Shown here in pieces: positions 8,791 to 16,477 of a stretch of DNA of 36,811 bases. Source of the DNA: CAZPHI01 sp964586425. Lineage in GTDB: Bacteria; Bacillota; Clostridia; Lachnospirales; Lachnospiraceae. The stretch lies in assembly GCA_964586425.1 (NCBI GenBank), contig CAZPHI010000020.1:1-36811 (forward strand). The letters run 5' to 3'. The position numbers and the translations under genes are program-made. Numbering within the stretch: position 1 is the first letter of the stretch; each line of letters opens with the position of its first letter. The notes below the pieces were generated by a model, which was not told the origin of the DNA, ran no database searches, and saw only the letters and a program-made list of their open reading frames with translations.

Positions 8791-10029
8791 ATGAGCAGAA
8801 GAGTAGTAATAACAGGTATGGGAGCTATTACACCAATAGGACTTAGTGTTAATGAATTTTGGGAAAATGTTAAAAAAGGCACTGTAGGTATTGATTTTAT
8901 AACAAAGTTTGATGCTAGTGATTTTAAGGCAAAGGTAGCTGCAGAGGTAAAAGGATTTGATGCAAAGAATTATATGGATTTTAAAGCATCAAGAAGAATG
9001 GAATTATTCTGTCAGTATGCTGTTGCTGCTACTAAAGAAGCAATAGAGGATGCAGGACTTGATATGACAAAAGAAGATCCATATATGGTTGGAACTTCAG
9101 TTGGTTCAGGAATAGGAAGTCTTCAGGCAATGGAAAGAGAGGTTGCTAATCTGACTAACAAAGGTCCAGGAAGAATTAACCCTTTACTTGTTCCACTTAT
9201 GATAAGTAATATGGCAGCTGGTAATGTATCAATTGCATATGGCCTGAAGGGCAAATGTATCAACGTCGTTACGGCATGTGCGTCAGGTACTAATTCAATT
9301 GGAGAAGCCTACAGAAGTATACAGTTTGGTGAGATCGATGTATGTGTTGCCGGTGGTACAGAGGCAAGTGTAACTCCTATTGGAATTGGTGGGTTTGCTG
9401 CACTTACTGCACTTTCTACTTCTACTGATCCATTGAGAGCATCGATTCCTTTTGACAAAGACAGAAACGGCTTTGTTATGGGTGAGGGTGCCGGTATTGT
9501 AATTCTTGAAGAATTAGAACATGCACAAAAGAGAGGCGCTAAGATATATGCAGAGGTTGTAGGATATGGATGCTCAAGTGATGCTTACCATATTACTTCA
9601 CCAGCCGAGGATGGAAGTGGCGCAGCTAGAGCTATGACTAACGCAATGAACGAAGCAAAGATATCACCTTCTGAGGTTGATTATATCAATGCACATGGAA
9701 CAAGTACTCATCACAATGATTTATTCGAGACACGTGCAATTAAGTTAGCATTTGCAGATGCAGCTAAAGACGTAGCTATCAGTTCAACTAAATCAATGGT
9801 AGGTCATCTTCTTGGAGCTGCAGGTGCGGTTGAATTTATTACATGTGTAAAATCAATTGAGGATGGTTATATTCATCAGAACGTAGGATTAAGAGAAACA
9901 GAGGAAGAACTTGATCTGAATTATGTGAAGGATAATGGACTGAATTGTGAGGTTAATTATTGCCTGTCTAATTCATTAGGTTTTGGTGGTCATAATGCAA
10001 GTATACTTGTAAAAAAGTACAATAAGTAG
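8791..10029 (+). CDS. fabF: Beta-ketoacyl-ACP synthase II
   Basis: This 412-residue elongating condensing enzyme has the Cys-His-His triad: Cys163 in VTACASGTNSIG, His in NAHGTSTHHND and His in KSMVGHLLGAAG. C-terminal FGGHNASI is the family signature. The start is the third in-frame ATG, which has GAGG 6 bases ahead of it. The two earlier ATGs (8773, 8779) lie before or inside that RBS. No fabB or fabA is present, so unsaturated fatty acids, if made, need another route. A 91-base gap separates it from accB. Confidence 0.97.
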   Translation: MSRRVVITGMGAITPIGLSVNEFWENVKKGTVGIDFITKFDASDFKAKVAAEVKGFDAKNYMDFKASRRMELFCQYAVAATKEAIEDAGLDMTKEDPYMVGTSVGSGIGSLQAMEREVANLTNKGPGRINPLLVPLMISNMAAGNVSIAYGLKGKCINVVTACASGTNSIGEAYRSIQFGEIDVCVAGGTEASVTPIGIGGFAALTALSTSTDPLRASIPFDKDRNGFVMGEGAGIVILEELEHAQKRGAKIYAEVVGYGCSSDAYHITSPAEDGSGAARAMTNAMNEAKISPSEVDYINAHGTSTHHNDLFETRAIKLAFADAAKDVAISSTKSMVGHLLGAAGAVEFITCVKSIEDGYIHQNVGLRETEEELDLNYVKDNGLNCEVNYCLSNSLGFGGHNASILVKKYNK

Positions 10030-10120
10030 TACAATTGTCTAATAATACATAACAAAGACGTGATTTGTGCAATAATAGTAATGACTTATTGTAGATTATC
10101 TTTGTAGAAATGAGGTAGTT
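10030..10120 (+). other. fabF-accB intergenic spacer with weak inverted repeats
   Basis: This is the longest gap inside the fab operon. It contains CAATAA/TTATTG and ACAAAGA/TCTTTGT inverted repeats that could fold as one nested hairpin in the mRNA. It has no T-tract and no FabT-type palindrome. It may be an mRNA processing or stability element, or nothing at all. A GAGG-type RBS for accB closes it. Confidence 0.3.
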
Positions 10121-10585
10121 ATGGAATTTGAAGATATATTAAAATTAATCGATAAGGTATCAGAGTCATCATTAGCAGTTTTTACATATGAGAGTGAAGG
10201 TACTAAGATTAGCTTAAAGAAAGACAGAAGTAACAAGGTGAATATGGTACAGATGCCAATTACACAACCAGTTGCGCAGCAGGAACCACAGATATCTAAT
10301 CAGGTTGCAGTGAATAATGTTACGGTTACACCAAGTGAAACATATGATGATTCCAAAACAATTAAATCACCATTGGTAGGAACCTTTTATGCAGCATCTT
10401 CACCTGAATCAGAACCATTTGTTACAATTGGAAGTCAGGTAAAGACTGGAGATACATTAGGAATTATCGAAGCAATGAAATTAATGAATGAAATAGAATG
10501 TGAATATGATGGTGTTATCAAAAAAGTTCTTGTAGAGAATGGTGATTTAGTTGAATATGGTCAGCCACTTTTTGTAATTGAATAA
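10121..10585 (+). CDS. accB: Biotin carboxyl carrier protein of acetyl-CoA carboxylase
   Basis: This 154-residue carrier shuttles CO2 between biotin carboxylase (AccC) and carboxyltransferase (AccDA). The C-terminal biotinyl domain holds the attachment Lys120 in EAMKLMNE. It is preceded by a flexible Pro/Gln/Val-rich linker at about residues 40-80 and an N-terminal dimer-forming segment. It has the typical thumb region (SPLVGTFYAASSPE). It is placed in the operon with all other carboxylase subunits, so malonyl-CoA supply is coordinated with FabD. No biotin ligase is encoded in the window. Confidence 0.96.
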   Translation: MEFEDILKLIDKVSESSLAVFTYESEGTKISLKKDRSNKVNMVQMPITQPVAQQEPQISNQVAVNNVTVTPSETYDDSKTIKSPLVGTFYAASSPESEPFVTIGSQVKTGDTLGIIEAMKLMNEIECEYDGVIKKVLVENGDLVEYGQPLFVIE

Positions 10586-10611
10586 TTATCATCATATAGA
10601 TGGAGATTAAT

Positions 10612-11034
10612 ATGTTAACAACCAAAGAAATAATGGATATAATACCACATAGACACCCATTCCTTCTTGTAGATAAGATTGAAGAATTAGAAGCTGGTGT
10701 ACGTGCGGTTGGATATAAGAATATTACTTACAATGAGCCTTATTTTGCAGGACATTTTCCAGAGGAACCTGTAATGCCTGGAGTTCTTCAGATTGAAGCA
10801 TGTGCTCAAGTGGGCGCAGTAGCAATATTATCACTTGAGGATAATAAAGGTAAGACAGCGTATTTTGGTGGAATCAATAAAGCAAGATTTCGTCAGAAGG
10901 TAGTGCCGGGAGATACATTAAAGCTTGAGTGTGAGATAATCAAAATCAAGGGTCCAGTGGGAATAGGTAATGCCAAGGCATCTGTTGATGGTAAAGTAGT
11001 TATGACGGCTGAATTAACATTCATGATAGGATAA
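10612..11034 (+). CDS. fabZ: 3-hydroxyacyl-ACP dehydratase
   Basis: This 140-residue hot-dog-fold enzyme dehydrates 3-hydroxyacyl-ACP to the trans-2-enoyl form. The active-site His lies in IPHRHPFLLVD and the catalytic Glu in GHFPEEPVMPGVLQIEACAQ. The start is the ATG preceded by GGAG (10602-10605). An ATG at 10600 that contains this RBS was rejected. Without fabA, and with only one fabZ here, any isomerase function would have to come from this enzyme or from elsewhere. It sits between accB and accC, an order common in clostridia. Confidence 0.96.
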   Translation: MLTTKEIMDIIPHRHPFLLVDKIEELEAGVRAVGYKNITYNEPYFAGHFPEEPVMPGVLQIEACAQVGAVAILSLEDNKGKTAYFGGINKARFRQKVVPGDTLKLECEIIKIKGPVGIGNAKASVDGKVVMTAELTFMIG

Positions 11035-11070
11035 AGCCTGATTGTAAGTATATAGAAAGCGAGCGATATA

Positions 11071-12423
11071 ATGTTTAATAAGATATTAATTGCAAACCGT
11101 GGTGAGATAGCAGTAAGAATAATCAGAGCCTGCAGAGAGATGGGTATAAAGACCGTTGCAGTATATTCAGAAGCAGATAAGGATGCGCTGCATACACAGC
11201 TGGCTGATGAGAGCATATGTATTGGACCAGCGCAATCAACTGACAGTTATCTCAATATGGAGCGTATATTATGTGCGACAATAGCAGCAAAGGCTGATGC
11301 AATACATCCGGGATTTGGTTTCCTTTCGGAAAATAGCAAGTTTGCTTCATTGTGTGACAAGTGTAACATAGCATTTATCGGACCTGGTGCAGATATCATC
11401 GATAAGATGGGCAACAAATCCGAAGCCAGAAGAACTATGATGGAAGCAAAGGTGCCGGTTGTACCTGGTACAAAGGAGCCTGTATATGATGCTGACACAG
11501 GCAAAAAAATTGCTGATGATATGGGATATCCGGTAATTATCAAGGCTTCCTCTGGTGGCGGCGGTAAAGGTATGAGAATTGTTGAGAAATCAGAAGAATT
11601 TGAACATAATTTCAATACAGCGCAGAGAGAATCAATTAATTCGTTTAGAGATAATACAATGTATATCGAAAAGTATATTGTCAATCCAAGACATATAGAA
11701 TTCCAGATTCTGGCTGACAAGTACGGCAACGTAATTCATCTTGGTGAACGTGATTGTTCGATTCAGAGACGACATCAGAAGATGATAGAAGAATCACCAT
11801 CAATTGCAATTACTGACGAATTAAGAACAAAGATGGGTAGTGTTGCTATCAAAGCTGCAAAGACTGTGGGCTATGAGAGTGCTGGCACAATAGAATTCTT
11901 GCTTGATAAAAACAATGATTTCTATTTTTGCGAGATGAATACTAGAATACAGGTAGAACATGGAGTTACGGAATTAGTAACTGGAATTGATTTGATAAAA
12001 GAGCAGATTAAGATTGCAGCAGGAGAAAAACTTTCATATACGCAGGATGATGTAGTTATTCGTGGGCATGCAATTGAATGCAGGATTAACGCTGAAGATC
12101 CAGACAGGAACTTTATGCCATCACCAGGAACAATAACAGATGTTCATATACCAGGAGGTAACGGAGTTCGAATAGATACAGCTATCTATAATGGATATGC
12201 TATTCCTCCATATTATGATTCAATGATTCTCAAGGTTATGGTTATAGACAGAGATAGAGATTCAGCAATAATGAAGATGAGAAGCGTACTGGGTGAAGTC
12301 GTAATTGAAGGTGTAAGCACCAACATTGATTTTCAGTATGATATACTTTGCAATGATGATTTTTGTGCAGGTAAAGTTGATACTCATTTTATTCAGGAAC
12401 ATTATGATTTAGGTAACGCATAG
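11071..12423 (+). CDS. accC: Biotin carboxylase subunit of acetyl-CoA carboxylase
   Basis: This 450-residue ATP-grasp enzyme carboxylates biotin on AccB using bicarbonate and ATP. N-terminal ILIANRGEIAVRIIRACRE, the glycine-rich ATP loop KASSGGGGKGMRIV, GERDCSIQRRHQK, EFLLD and NTRIQVEHGVTE are all present, including the catalytic Glu and Arg regions. The RBS is weak (AAAGCGAG). The stop is followed by an 81-base gap that contains a FabT-type operator, separating accC from the accDA part of the operon. Confidence 0.96.
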   Translation: MFNKILIANRGEIAVRIIRACREMGIKTVAVYSEADKDALHTQLADESICIGPAQSTDSYLNMERILCATIAAKADAIHPGFGFLSENSKFASLCDKCNIAFIGPGADIIDKMGNKSEARRTMMEAKVPVVPGTKEPVYDADTGKKIADDMGYPVIIKASSGGGGKGMRIVEKSEEFEHNFNTAQRESINSFRDNTMYIEKYIVNPRHIEFQILADKYGNVIHLGERDCSIQRRHQKMIEESPSIAITDELRTKMGSVAIKAAKTVGYESAGTIEFLLDKNNDFYFCEMNTRIQVEHGVTELVTGIDLIKEQIKIAAGEKLSYTQDDVVIRGHAIECRINAEDPDRNFMPSPGTITDVHIPGGNGVRIDTAIYNGYAIPPYYDSMILKVMVIDRDRDSAIMKMRSVLGEVVIEGVSTNIDFQYDILCNDDFCAGKVDTHFIQEHYDLGNA

Positions 12424-12456
12424 AAGCAATATATTATAAGGATAACGGTGGTTCGC

Positions 12457-12492
12457 ATGTCGGACCAACAAAAAAATAAGTATATACTTTGA
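12457..12492 (+). other. Possible 11-codon leader peptide before accDA
   Basis: ATG at 12457 opens an 11-codon frame (MSDQQKNKYIL) ending in TGA inside the downstream FabT-type palindrome. A GGTGG sequence lies a few bases upstream. It may be a chance frame, a leader peptide, or the truncated start of a lost gene. Only its position recommends it. Confidence 0.2.
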
Positions 12493-12516
12493 TTATCAAA
12501 TAATTTGATTATAGAA
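12488..12516. promoter_or_regulatory. FabT-type operator 3 and adjacent half-site, before accDA
   Basis: TTTGA-TTA-TCAAA (12488-12500) is a perfect palindrome and is essentially the published FabT core. A second copy of the left half (TTTGATTAT) follows at 12504-12512, spaced 16 bases on. A TATACT -10-like hexamer (12483-12488) abuts the palindrome, but I see no good -35 box. An internal promoter is therefore only possible. Such a site inside an operon suggests separate repression of accDA. Confidence 0.7.
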
Positions 12517-12528
12517 TGGAATAGAAAT

Positions 12529-14265
12529 ATGATTTTAAAAGAGATGTTTAAAAAAACCAAATATATTTCACTTGAGGGTAAAGAAGCTAAGAATGATGAG
12601 CAGATGGAGCCAAGCTGTCCAGAAGGTTTATTTGTAAAATGCTGTGATTGCGGAGCTTTAGTATATTCTGACGATTTGATAGCCAACTTGTATGTCTGCC
12701 CAAAGTGTGGACACTATCATAGAATTGATCCACGTACAAGAATAAGTATGATTGCTGATGTGAATACATGGAATGAGATTAATACAGATGTAGAAGAGAC
12801 TAATCCGCTAGAATATCCTGGATATGAAGAAAAAATAGAAAAAATAAAACACAAATATTCTATTGATGAGGCTATTGTTACGGGTATATGTGAAATCAAT
12901 GGAATGTCGGTTGTGGTAGGTATATGTGATACAAGATTCATGATGGGAAGCATGGGATATGTTGTTGGTGAAAAGCTGACTAGAGCAGTAGAAAAAGCAA
13001 CGGCTATGAATCTTCCATTAATTGTATTCACATGTTCAGGTGGCGCAAGAATGCAGGAAGGAATTGTGTCATTAATGCAGATGGCGAAGGTATCTGAAAG
13101 TATTAGACGACACAGTGAGGATGGCAATCTGTATATCAGTATTCTTACGGATCCAACGACTGGTGGTGTTACTGCGAGCTTTGCAATGCAAGGCGATATT
13201 ATACTTGCTGAGCCACAGGCATTGATTGGATTTGCTGGTCCACGAGTTATTAAGCAGACAATAGGTCAGGAATTGCCAAAGGGATTCCAAAAAGCAGAGT
13301 TCTTACTTGAGCATGGCTTGATTGACAGTATAGTTGAAAGAAAAGAACTGAAAGATACATTGGCCCTTTTGTTAAGAATGCATATGAAAAGAACTGATTA
13401 TCATATTGAGGAATACAAGGATTATCTTGCTAATATCAAGAAAATCAGACATATCAATAACGAAAGTCAGAAGTTAAGCAATGCATATGATCCATGGGAA
13501 AAAGTAAAGATTGCCAGAGATAACAATAGACCAACATCCCTTGATTATATTAATGGAATATTCAAAGATTTTTATGAACTGCATGGAGATAGAGCATATC
13601 GTGATGATGGAGCAATTGTTGGCGGGGTAGCTATGTTTGGAAAGATGCCGGTTACTGTTATTGGACAGCAAAAGGGCACTAATACGAAAGATAATATTAA
13701 GCGCAATTTCGGCATGCCGTATCCGGAAGGATATAGGAAAGCTTTGCGCCTGATGAAACAGGCCGAGAAGTTCAATAGACCAATAATCTGCTTTATAGAC
13801 ACACCTGGAGCATATTGTGGAATTGAAGCAGAGGAACGAGGACAGGGCGAAGCAATCGCAAAGAATCTCTTTGAGATGGCAGGACTTAAGGTACCTGTAT
13901 TATCAATAGTTATTGGAGAAGGTGGCAGCGGCGGAGCATTGGCAATGGCAGTCGCAAATCAGGTATGGATGCTTGAAAATGCTGTATATTCGGTGTTATC
14001 ACCTGAAGGATTTGCTTCAATTCTCTGGAAAGATGCCAAGATGGCAAGTGAAGCTGCACAGGTAATGAAAATTACTGCAAGTGATTTGAAAGAACTTGGG
14101 ATTGTTGAAAAAATCATTCTTGAACATCCACAGGCTTCTATGGACAATTTAAGAAAAATCTGTTTTTCGATCAAACTAGATATGGTTGATTTTATGATAA
14201 AGTATAAATCATTAAGTGGTCAGTCGTTGGTTAATGACAGGTATGAAAGATTTAGACAGATGTAG
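12529..14265 (+). CDS. accDA: Fused acetyl-CoA carboxylase carboxyltransferase, beta and alpha subunits (AccD-AccA)
   Basis: This single 578-residue polypeptide carries both carboxyltransferase halves, which move CO2 from biotin to acetyl-CoA. Residues 1 to about 290 are AccD-like, with the zinc ribbon Cys38-x2-Cys41 and Cys57-x2-Cys60, then TCSGGARMQEG and DPTTGGVTASFAM. From about 320 the AccA part follows: RPTSLDYINGIF, GDRAYRDD, GQQKGT, RNFGMPYPEGYRKALR, DTPGAYCGIEAEERGQGEAIA and EGGSGGALA. There is no frameshift at the junction. The linker is short, and the N-terminal helix of free AccA seems shortened. I prefer the ATG at 12529, where the protein starts like AccD. An upstream TTG at 12505 is also possible. 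Confidence 0.93.
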   Translation: MILKEMFKKTKYISLEGKEAKNDEQMEPSCPEGLFVKCCDCGALVYSDDLIANLYVCPKCGHYHRIDPRTRISMIADVNTWNEINTDVEETNPLEYPGYEEKIEKIKHKYSIDEAIVTGICEINGMSVVVGICDTRFMMGSMGYVVGEKLTRAVEKATAMNLPLIVFTCSGGARMQEGIVSLMQMAKVSESIRRHSEDGNLYISILTDPTTGGVTASFAMQGDIILAEPQALIGFAGPRVIKQTIGQELPKGFQKAEFLLEHGLIDSIVERKELKDTLALLLRMHMKRTDYHIEEYKDYLANIKKIRHINNESQKLSNAYDPWEKVKIARDNNRPTSLDYINGIFKDFYELHGDRAYRDDGAIVGGVAMFGKMPVTVIGQQKGTNTKDNIKRNFGMPYPEGYRKALRLMKQAEKFNRPIICFIDTPGAYCGIEAEERGQGEAIAKNLFEMAGLKVPVLSIVIGEGGSGGALAMAVANQVWMLENAVYSVLSPEGFASILWKDAKMASEAAQVMKITASDLKELGIVEKIILEHPQASMDNLRKICFSIKLDMVDFMIKYKSLSGQSLVNDRYERFRQM

Positions 14266-14295
14266 GAATTATAGAATTATATGAATGGAGAAGGT

Positions 14296-15378
14296 ATGAA
14301 TAGATATAAATCAATACAGCTAGGAGACATTACTATTCCAGTTCCAATTATTCAGGGCGGAATGGGAGTTGGAATAAGTCGTTCATCTCTTGCAGGAGCT
14401 GTATCCCTTAATAATGGACTTGGTGTGATTTCAGCTGCCCAGATTGGTTATGATGAGGAGGATTATGAAGCTAATCCTGTGGAAGCCAACCTTAGAGCGG
14501 TGAGCAAACATATAAAGAAAGCAAAAGAGCTTGCAAGGAATGCAGCAATTGGAATTAATATAATGGTTGCTACCAGATATTATGAGAGATATGTTAAAGC
14601 AGCTGTTGATGCCGGAGTTGATATAATTATAAGTGGCGCCGGATTACCAATAGAATTACCAAAGCTTGTAGAGGGAAGCAAAACAAAAATAGCACCAATT
14701 GTATCATCATTAAAGTCTGCAGAAGTAATATGCAGAATGTGGAAAAGAAAATATAATAAGCTGCCTGATATGGTAATCATTGAAGGACCACTTGCTGGTG
14801 GACATCTCGGATTCAAAAAAGAAGAGGTGGATGAATATATAACAAAAAATCCTGATGTATATGGTGAAGAAATTAAGCGCATTATCAATATGATAAGAGA
14901 CTATGGTAAAGAAAACAGCTTATATATTCCAGTAATCGTAGCAGGTGGAATATATACTGATAAGGATATGCATAAGGCAATTGTAGAGTATGGTGCAGAC
15001 GGAGTTCAGGTAGGAACACGCTTTGTGACTACAACTGAGTGTGATGCTAGCACCGAATATAAGAATGCATATATAAACTGCACTAAGGATGATATTGTAA
15101 TTGTTAAAAGTCCTGTGGGGATGCCGGGACGTGCAATCGACAACGCATTTTTAAAGAGATGCAAGGAATCTGCAATAGATATTAAGAGTAAATGCTATCA
15201 ATGCATTAAAAACTGTAATAGACCGGATATTCCATACTGTATATCAAAGGCTTTAATTAATGCAGTAAAGGGTGATTTGGATAACGGACTAATCTTTTGT
15301 GGCGCAAAGGCATATATGTGTGACAAGATAGAAAATGTACGTCAGGTTATGGACTCGATTCTAGGGTACCAGATATAA
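14296..15378 (+). CDS. FMN-dependent nitronate monooxygenase / FabK-like flavoprotein
   Basis: This 360-residue TIM-barrel flavoprotein of the nitronate monooxygenase/FabK superfamily shows PIIQGGMGVGISRSSLAG, GINIMVATRYYE, IISGAGLP, EGPLAGGHLGF, VAGGIYTD and GADGVQVGTRFVTT. Unlike FabK at 6143-7081, it has a C-terminal extension rich in Cys: Cys289, then Cys300-x2-Cys303-x3-Cys307, Cys315, Cys335 and Cys342. This could hold a metal or an iron-sulfur cluster. Its start follows GGAGAAGG by a few bases. It is the last gene of the fab operon, so a role in lipid metabolism or as a second enoyl reductase is plausible. The substrate is unknown. Confidence 0.85.
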   Translation: MNRYKSIQLGDITIPVPIIQGGMGVGISRSSLAGAVSLNNGLGVISAAQIGYDEEDYEANPVEANLRAVSKHIKKAKELARNAAIGINIMVATRYYERYVKAAVDAGVDIIISGAGLPIELPKLVEGSKTKIAPIVSSLKSAEVICRMWKRKYNKLPDMVIIEGPLAGGHLGFKKEEVDEYITKNPDVYGEEIKRIINMIRDYGKENSLYIPVIVAGGIYTDKDMHKAIVEYGADGVQVGTRFVTTTECDASTEYKNAYINCTKDDIVIVKSPVGMPGRAIDNAFLKRCKESAIDIKSKCYQCIKNCNRPDIPYCISKALINAVKGDLDNGLIFCGAKAYMCDKIENVRQVMDSILGYQI

Positions 15379-15403
15379 ACAATATGAATAATACATGTAT
15401 ACT

Positions 15404-15440
15404 AAACTACAGGAATTACTATTGCCTGTAGTTTTTTTTT
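15404..15440 (+). terminator. Terminator of the fatty-acid operon
   Basis: A 10-bp perfect stem (AAACTACAGG with CCTGTAGTTT) encloses an 11-base loop, and the 3' arm runs into a long T-tract. It marks the end of the eleven-gene fab/acc transcription unit. Confidence 0.9.
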
Positions 15441-15522
15441 ATGCTAAAATACAAAAGAGAATGTCTATTTTTCTACACTAGAGAAGAAATTGAGTATTTT
15501 GATTCACCATATGGAGGAACAT

Positions 15523-16473
15523 ATGAATATAGATGAATATAACAGAAGTCGTAATCGTAAATCAAATAATGGTAATCGAAACTCTAGTAGAAAAAAAGAG
15601 CTTGATATACCTGATTTTTATGATTCAAGAGAAAGAAGCAGCAGAAAACTATCGGTTGAAGAGGTTAATGTACCTCATCCACCTAAAAAGGCTGCACCAC
15701 ATAATTCTTCAAAGAAAAGAAAAAAGAAGAAGAGAATTAGGTGGGACAAGATAATTGGTTGTATAACAATTGCAGTAATAATTTTATTTACACTTATTAT
15801 AATTAAGGATTTTCAAGGTGTTGATAAAGCAGCGGAGGCAGTTAATGCCACTGTAGCTAATGTGGATAACAAGGATGATAATAATACTATTCTATCAACG
15901 ACAAAGGCAAATAAGAGGATAGTATGTATTGATGCAGGTCATGGTGGAACAGATCCAGGTGCAGATGCATCAGGAATGTACGAAAAGGATCATACGTTAA
16001 TGATGGCGCAGCTTGTGAAGAAGAATCTTGAAGCAGCTGGGTATACTTGTATAATGACAAGAACAACAGATTCAAAGATTTCTCTTGAGAATAGGGTGTC
16101 TATTGCAAAGAAAGCCAAAGCAACAGTTATGGTTTCACTGCACCGTAATTATTATGCGGGACCTGAGAGTGTTCGAGGAATAGAAGCCTGGATACTTAAT
16201 TCATCTCCAAGTGATGCACAAAAGCTAGCTGATACTGTGCTTGGTCAGCTTGGTAAGATATCAGGTACTGAGATTCGTGGTATTAAGACTGGAACAATGG
16301 CAGATGCCAATACAAATTATTATATTAACAGAGAAGCACCAATGACAAGTATGATACTTGAATTGGGATTCATAACTAATACACAGGATAATGCATTATT
16401 TACAACGCAAAAGACAGCATGTGCAAAAGCAATATCCGATGGAATAATAGCATATATAGAAGAATTGGAGTAA
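15523..16473 (+). CDS. Membrane-anchored N-acetylmuramoyl-L-alanine amidase (Amidase_3)
   Basis: This 316-residue zinc hydrolase cuts the bond between MurNAc and the stem peptide. The first ~75 residues are very rich in Lys, Arg and Ser and are likely cytoplasmic. One transmembrane helix follows at about 77-97, then a Thr/Asn/Asp linker. The catalytic domain starts near residue 133: His140 in DAGHGGTDPGA, Glu154 in MYEKDH, His207 in SLHRN and the catalytic Glu280 in ILELGF. All zinc ligands are present, so it should be active outside the membrane. The RBS GGAGG precedes the chosen ATG. Earlier in-frame starts lack one. It is related to CwlD/AmiC-type amidases; its role in division or sporulation cannot be decided. 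Confidence 0.9.
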   Translation: MNIDEYNRSRNRKSNNGNRNSSRKKELDIPDFYDSRERSSRKLSVEEVNVPHPPKKAAPHNSSKKRKKKKRIRWDKIIGCITIAVIILFTLIIIKDFQGVDKAAEAVNATVANVDNKDDNNTILSTTKANKRIVCIDAGHGGTDPGADASGMYEKDHTLMMAQLVKKNLEAAGYTCIMTRTTDSKISLENRVSIAKKAKATVMVSLHRNYYAGPESVRGIEAWILNSSPSDAQKLADTVLGQLGKISGTEIRGIKTGTMADANTNYYINREAPMTSMILELGFITNTQDNALFTTQKTACAKAISDGIIAYIEELE

Positions 16474-16477
16474 ATTA

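Noticed and set aside
15441..15522. A clear promoter before the amidase
   Set aside because: A TACACT -10-like word exists at 15474 but there is no acceptable -35 box at the right distance.
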